Shown here: positions 3,880-5,863 of the stretch, piece by piece | How positions within the stretch are numbered: position 1 is the first letter of the stretch | Layout of the letters: each line of letters begins with the position of its first letter | From: Pirellulales bacterium | GTDB lineage: Bacteria > Planctomycetota > Planctomycetia > Pirellulales > Thermoguttaceae | Assembly: GCA_030617125.1 (NCBI GenBank) | Contig: JAUWWA010000137.1 | Coordinates: 1-5,863 of the forward strand | Length of the DNA stretch: 5,863 nucleotides | Direction of reading: 5' to 3' | Notes under the pieces: generated by a model | What the model saw: the letters and a program-made list of their open reading frames with translations, nothing else | Told to the model about the DNA's origin: nothing | Databases searched by the model: none | Position numbers and translations under genes: made by a program

Positions 3880-5838
3880 ATGGTCGGTAATCGTTCTCGA
3901 AACATCCGTCGGCCGGCAAAACGGCTCGGCAAACGGCTGGCGGCGGTCCTCGGCGGCCTAGCTGTGGTGGCTGCTTGTGTTGTCATCCGGTGCTATTGGG
4001 GAGCGGAGTCGGCCAGCGCCGATCCGCCCCGGCGTGCAACTTCTCGAACGACCACGCGCACGACCGCTCGCAACAGCGTGGCGCGAACCAAACGGGGCAC
4101 ATCGGCAAAAGCGGAGAGCACCGACAAGCGACTGCGAGTCGTCGCCGTGGTCAACCGGCGGCAGATCACCCGCGAGGAGCTTGGCCGCGAGTGCCTGCGC
4201 CATTACGGCAACGAGTTGCTGGAGAGCCTGGTCAACAAGCACCTGATCGCCCAGGAGTGTCGCCGGCGTGGGATTTCGGTCACCCGCGCCGACGTGAACG
4301 CCGAGATTGATCGGATGGCCAAGCGTTTCGGGCTGCCGACCGAGCAGTGGATGAAGATGCTCAAGCAGGAGCGCGGAATCAATCCGGCCCAATACGCCAG
4401 CGACATCGTGTGGCCCACCCTGGCTTTGCGGCGGTTGGCGGGCAAGCAGTTGACGGTGACCCGGCAGGAGTTGGTCAAGGCGTACGAGACGAAATACGGC
4501 CCGTCGGTTCGCGCACGGCTGATTGCCTGTAAGGACCCGGAAAAAGCGAAGCGGCTGCGTGCCGCCGCGGTGGCCGATCCCGACGAGTTCGGCAACCTAG
4601 CCAAGGACCACTCGGAAGACACGCCCAGCGCCGCCGCGAAGGGCCGCATCCAGCCGATTCGCAAGCACGGCAGCTACGAGCAGATCGAGCAGGCGGTGTT
4701 CAACATGGCCGACGGCGACATTTCGGAGGTGATACAGGCCGGCGGGCAGTATGTAATTCTCAAGCGCGAGGGCCTGTTGCCCGGGGCCAAGTTCGTCGAC
4801 TTCGAGCAGGTTGCCCCGCGGCTCGAAGAGGTCATCCGCGACGGCAAGCTGCGCAAGGTCGCCAGCGAAGTCTTCAAGCAATTGCAGAAGAACGCCGAAA
4901 TCCAAAACGTCTTGAATGATCCGAAAGCGAGCCGGGCCATGCCGGGCGTGGCGGCCGTGATCAACACCCATCGCATCACCATCGCCCAACTGGCCGAAGA
5001 ATGTATCAAGCGGCACGGCGTGAAAGTGCTCGAGGGGACCATCAACCGCAAGCTCCTCGAACTGGCGTGTGAAAAGCGCAACATCACGGTCAGCCAGGAG
5101 GAGATCGAGCAGGAGATCCTCCGCGCGGCGTCGGTTTCGGTCAAGCCAAAGCCGGACGGATCGCCCGACGTCGAGGCCTGGTTGAAGCTGGCCACCGAGA
5201 AGCAGGGCGTCTCTGAGGAGGTGTACCGCCGCGATTCGGTCTGGCCGTCGGTGGCGCTGAAGAAGCTGGTCGGCGACACCGTGGAGGTCACCGACGATGA
5301 TCTGCGCAAGGGCTACGAGGCGAACTACGGCCCGAGGGTGCGATGCCGGGCGATCGTGCTGAAAAATCTCCGCCGCGCCAACAAGGTGTGGGAGATGGCC
5401 CGGGAGACCCCCACCGTCGAGAATTTCGGCGACCTGGCCGAGCACTATTCGGCCGAGTTGGGCAGTCGGGTACTGCGCGGTGAAGTGCCGCCGATCAAGA
5501 AGCACGGCGGGCAGCCCGTGCTGGAGAAAGAGGCGTTCGCGCTGAAACCGGGTGAGCTGTCCGGCGTGATCCAGGCGGGGGAGTTCTACATCATCCTGTT
5601 CTGTGAAGGCTACACGAAGCCGGATGAGGTCGCTTTCGAGGAAGTCCGCCCGTATATCTACGAGGACATCCACGAAAAGAAGCTACGGCTTGCGATGGCG
5701 AAGTACTTCCGGCGTTTGCAGGAGAGCGCCACCATCGACAACCACCTGGACGGCACCACCCGCCGCCCGAAGAAGAAGCCCGCCGGCCCGCAGCCGCCGG
5801 CACATCTGCCGACGCTGCGACAAGTGTCTGGAACATAG
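3880..5838 (+). CDS. Exported tandem SurA_N/parvulin-type protein, probably a chaperone-like PPIase homologue
   Basis: A 652-residue exported protein. Residues 1-20 are basic, 21-36 hydrophobic, and ASA|D (45-48) is a good signal peptidase I site; an uncleaved anchor or lipidation at Cys33 (VAAC) is less likely. A Thr/Arg/Ser-rich linker (48-84) follows. Two homologous modules come next: 86-346 and 356-623, each with a SurA_N-like helical part (opening VVAVVNRRQIT and VAAVINTHRIT) and a parvulin-like part (about 208-297 and 485-577, with FGNLAKDHS/FGDLAEHYS and VIQAG..Y.IL..EG). By hand, 21 of 41 residues match between 175-215 and 452-492. The tail (628-652) is basic and proline-rich. SurA and PrsA relatives assist folding of exported proteins outside the cytoplasm. 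Both parvulin histidine positions appear substituted in both modules (Leu214/Tyr291 and Ala491/Tyr570), so a holdase or scaffold role is more likely than isomerase activity. It probably has its own promoter. Family call is firm; activity is inferred. Confidence 0.88.
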   Translation: MVGNRSRNIRRPAKRLGKRLAAVLGGLAVVAACVVIRCYWGAESASADPPRRATSRTTTRTTARNSVARTKRGTSAKAESTDKRLRVVAVVNRRQITREELGRECLRHYGNELLESLVNKHLIAQECRRRGISVTRADVNAEIDRMAKRFGLPTEQWMKMLKQERGINPAQYASDIVWPTLALRRLAGKQLTVTRQELVKAYETKYGPSVRARLIACKDPEKAKRLRAAAVADPDEFGNLAKDHSEDTPSAAAKGRIQPIRKHGSYEQIEQAVFNMADGDISEVIQAGGQYVILKREGLLPGAKFVDFEQVAPRLEEVIRDGKLRKVASEVFKQLQKNAEIQNVLNDPKASRAMPGVAAVINTHRITIAQLAEECIKRHGVKVLEGTINRKLLELACEKRNITVSQEEIEQEILRAASVSVKPKPDGSPDVEAWLKLATEKQGVSEEVYRRDSVWPSVALKKLVGDTVEVTDDDLRKGYEANYGPRVRCRAIVLKNLRRANKVWEMARETPTVENFGDLAEHYSAELGSRVLRGEVPPIKKHGGQPVLEKEAFALKPGELSGVIQAGEFYIILFCEGYTKPDEVAFEEVRPYIYEDIHEKKLRLAMAKYFRRLQESATIDNHLDGTTRRPKKKPAGPQPPAHLPTLRQVSGT

Positions 5839-5863
5839 CGACCGATCATCCGTTACGCGCGAC

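Noticed and set aside
3535..3890. Several 60-140 codon frames on both strands around the lipoprotein 3' end and the following gap
   Set aside because: They cross the candidate terminator, promoter and inverted repeat, are Arg/Pro-rich and have no supporting ribosome site or motif.
4597..5673. 358-codon open frame antisense to the PPIase-like gene
   Set aside because: Leu/Asp/His-rich mirror of the plus-strand gene with no family features; the plus strand has a signal peptide, a strong ribosome site and clear internal homology.

Overview
The window is GC-rich with four well-supported protein genes: two on the minus strand in the left half and two on the plus strand in the right half. The style suggests a planctomycete, probably of the Pirellulales type. 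The clues are a very short Cys-rich lipoprotein ending in an RGPRDF...NP.SIGP tail, a secreted double SurA/parvulin-like protein with PIRKHG motifs, loosely spaced genes and repeat-like palindromes between them. This placement rests on recollection of protein style and was not tested by a search.

Layout: 17-2038 (minus) is a complete half-size ABC exporter, with the membrane domain fused to the ATPase and an unusually long helical loop after the first membrane segment. The 251-bp gap 2039-2289 holds a candidate promoter with an overlapping dyad, a leader hairpin and a 74-bp near-palindromic element. 2290-3162 (minus) is a calcineurin-like (PPP-type) metallophosphoesterase with an altered second metal motif. 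The 205-bp divergent gap 3163-3367 holds a GC hairpin and short TTCTGACG direct repeats. 3368-3595 (plus) is a 75-residue lipoprotein, followed by a good candidate intrinsic terminator. The gap 3596-3879 also carries a candidate sigma70-type promoter, a long-looped inverted repeat and a strong Shine-Dalgarno. 3880-5838 (plus) is a 652-residue exported protein made of two homologous SurA_N plus parvulin modules. Its parvulin domains appear to lack both active-site histidines.

How the genes relate: three of the four products are membrane-bound or exported (exporter, lipoprotein, periplasmic folding factor), so an envelope theme is possible. The genes do not form a tight operon; each unit appears to be transcribed separately, and no shared pathway is shown by the sequence. 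I found no mobile-element gene, CRISPR array, tRNA or rRNA. There is no clear evidence of a new multi-gene system. The most interesting items are the duplicated and apparently inactivated PPIase, the palindromic intergenic elements and the tiny lipoprotein.
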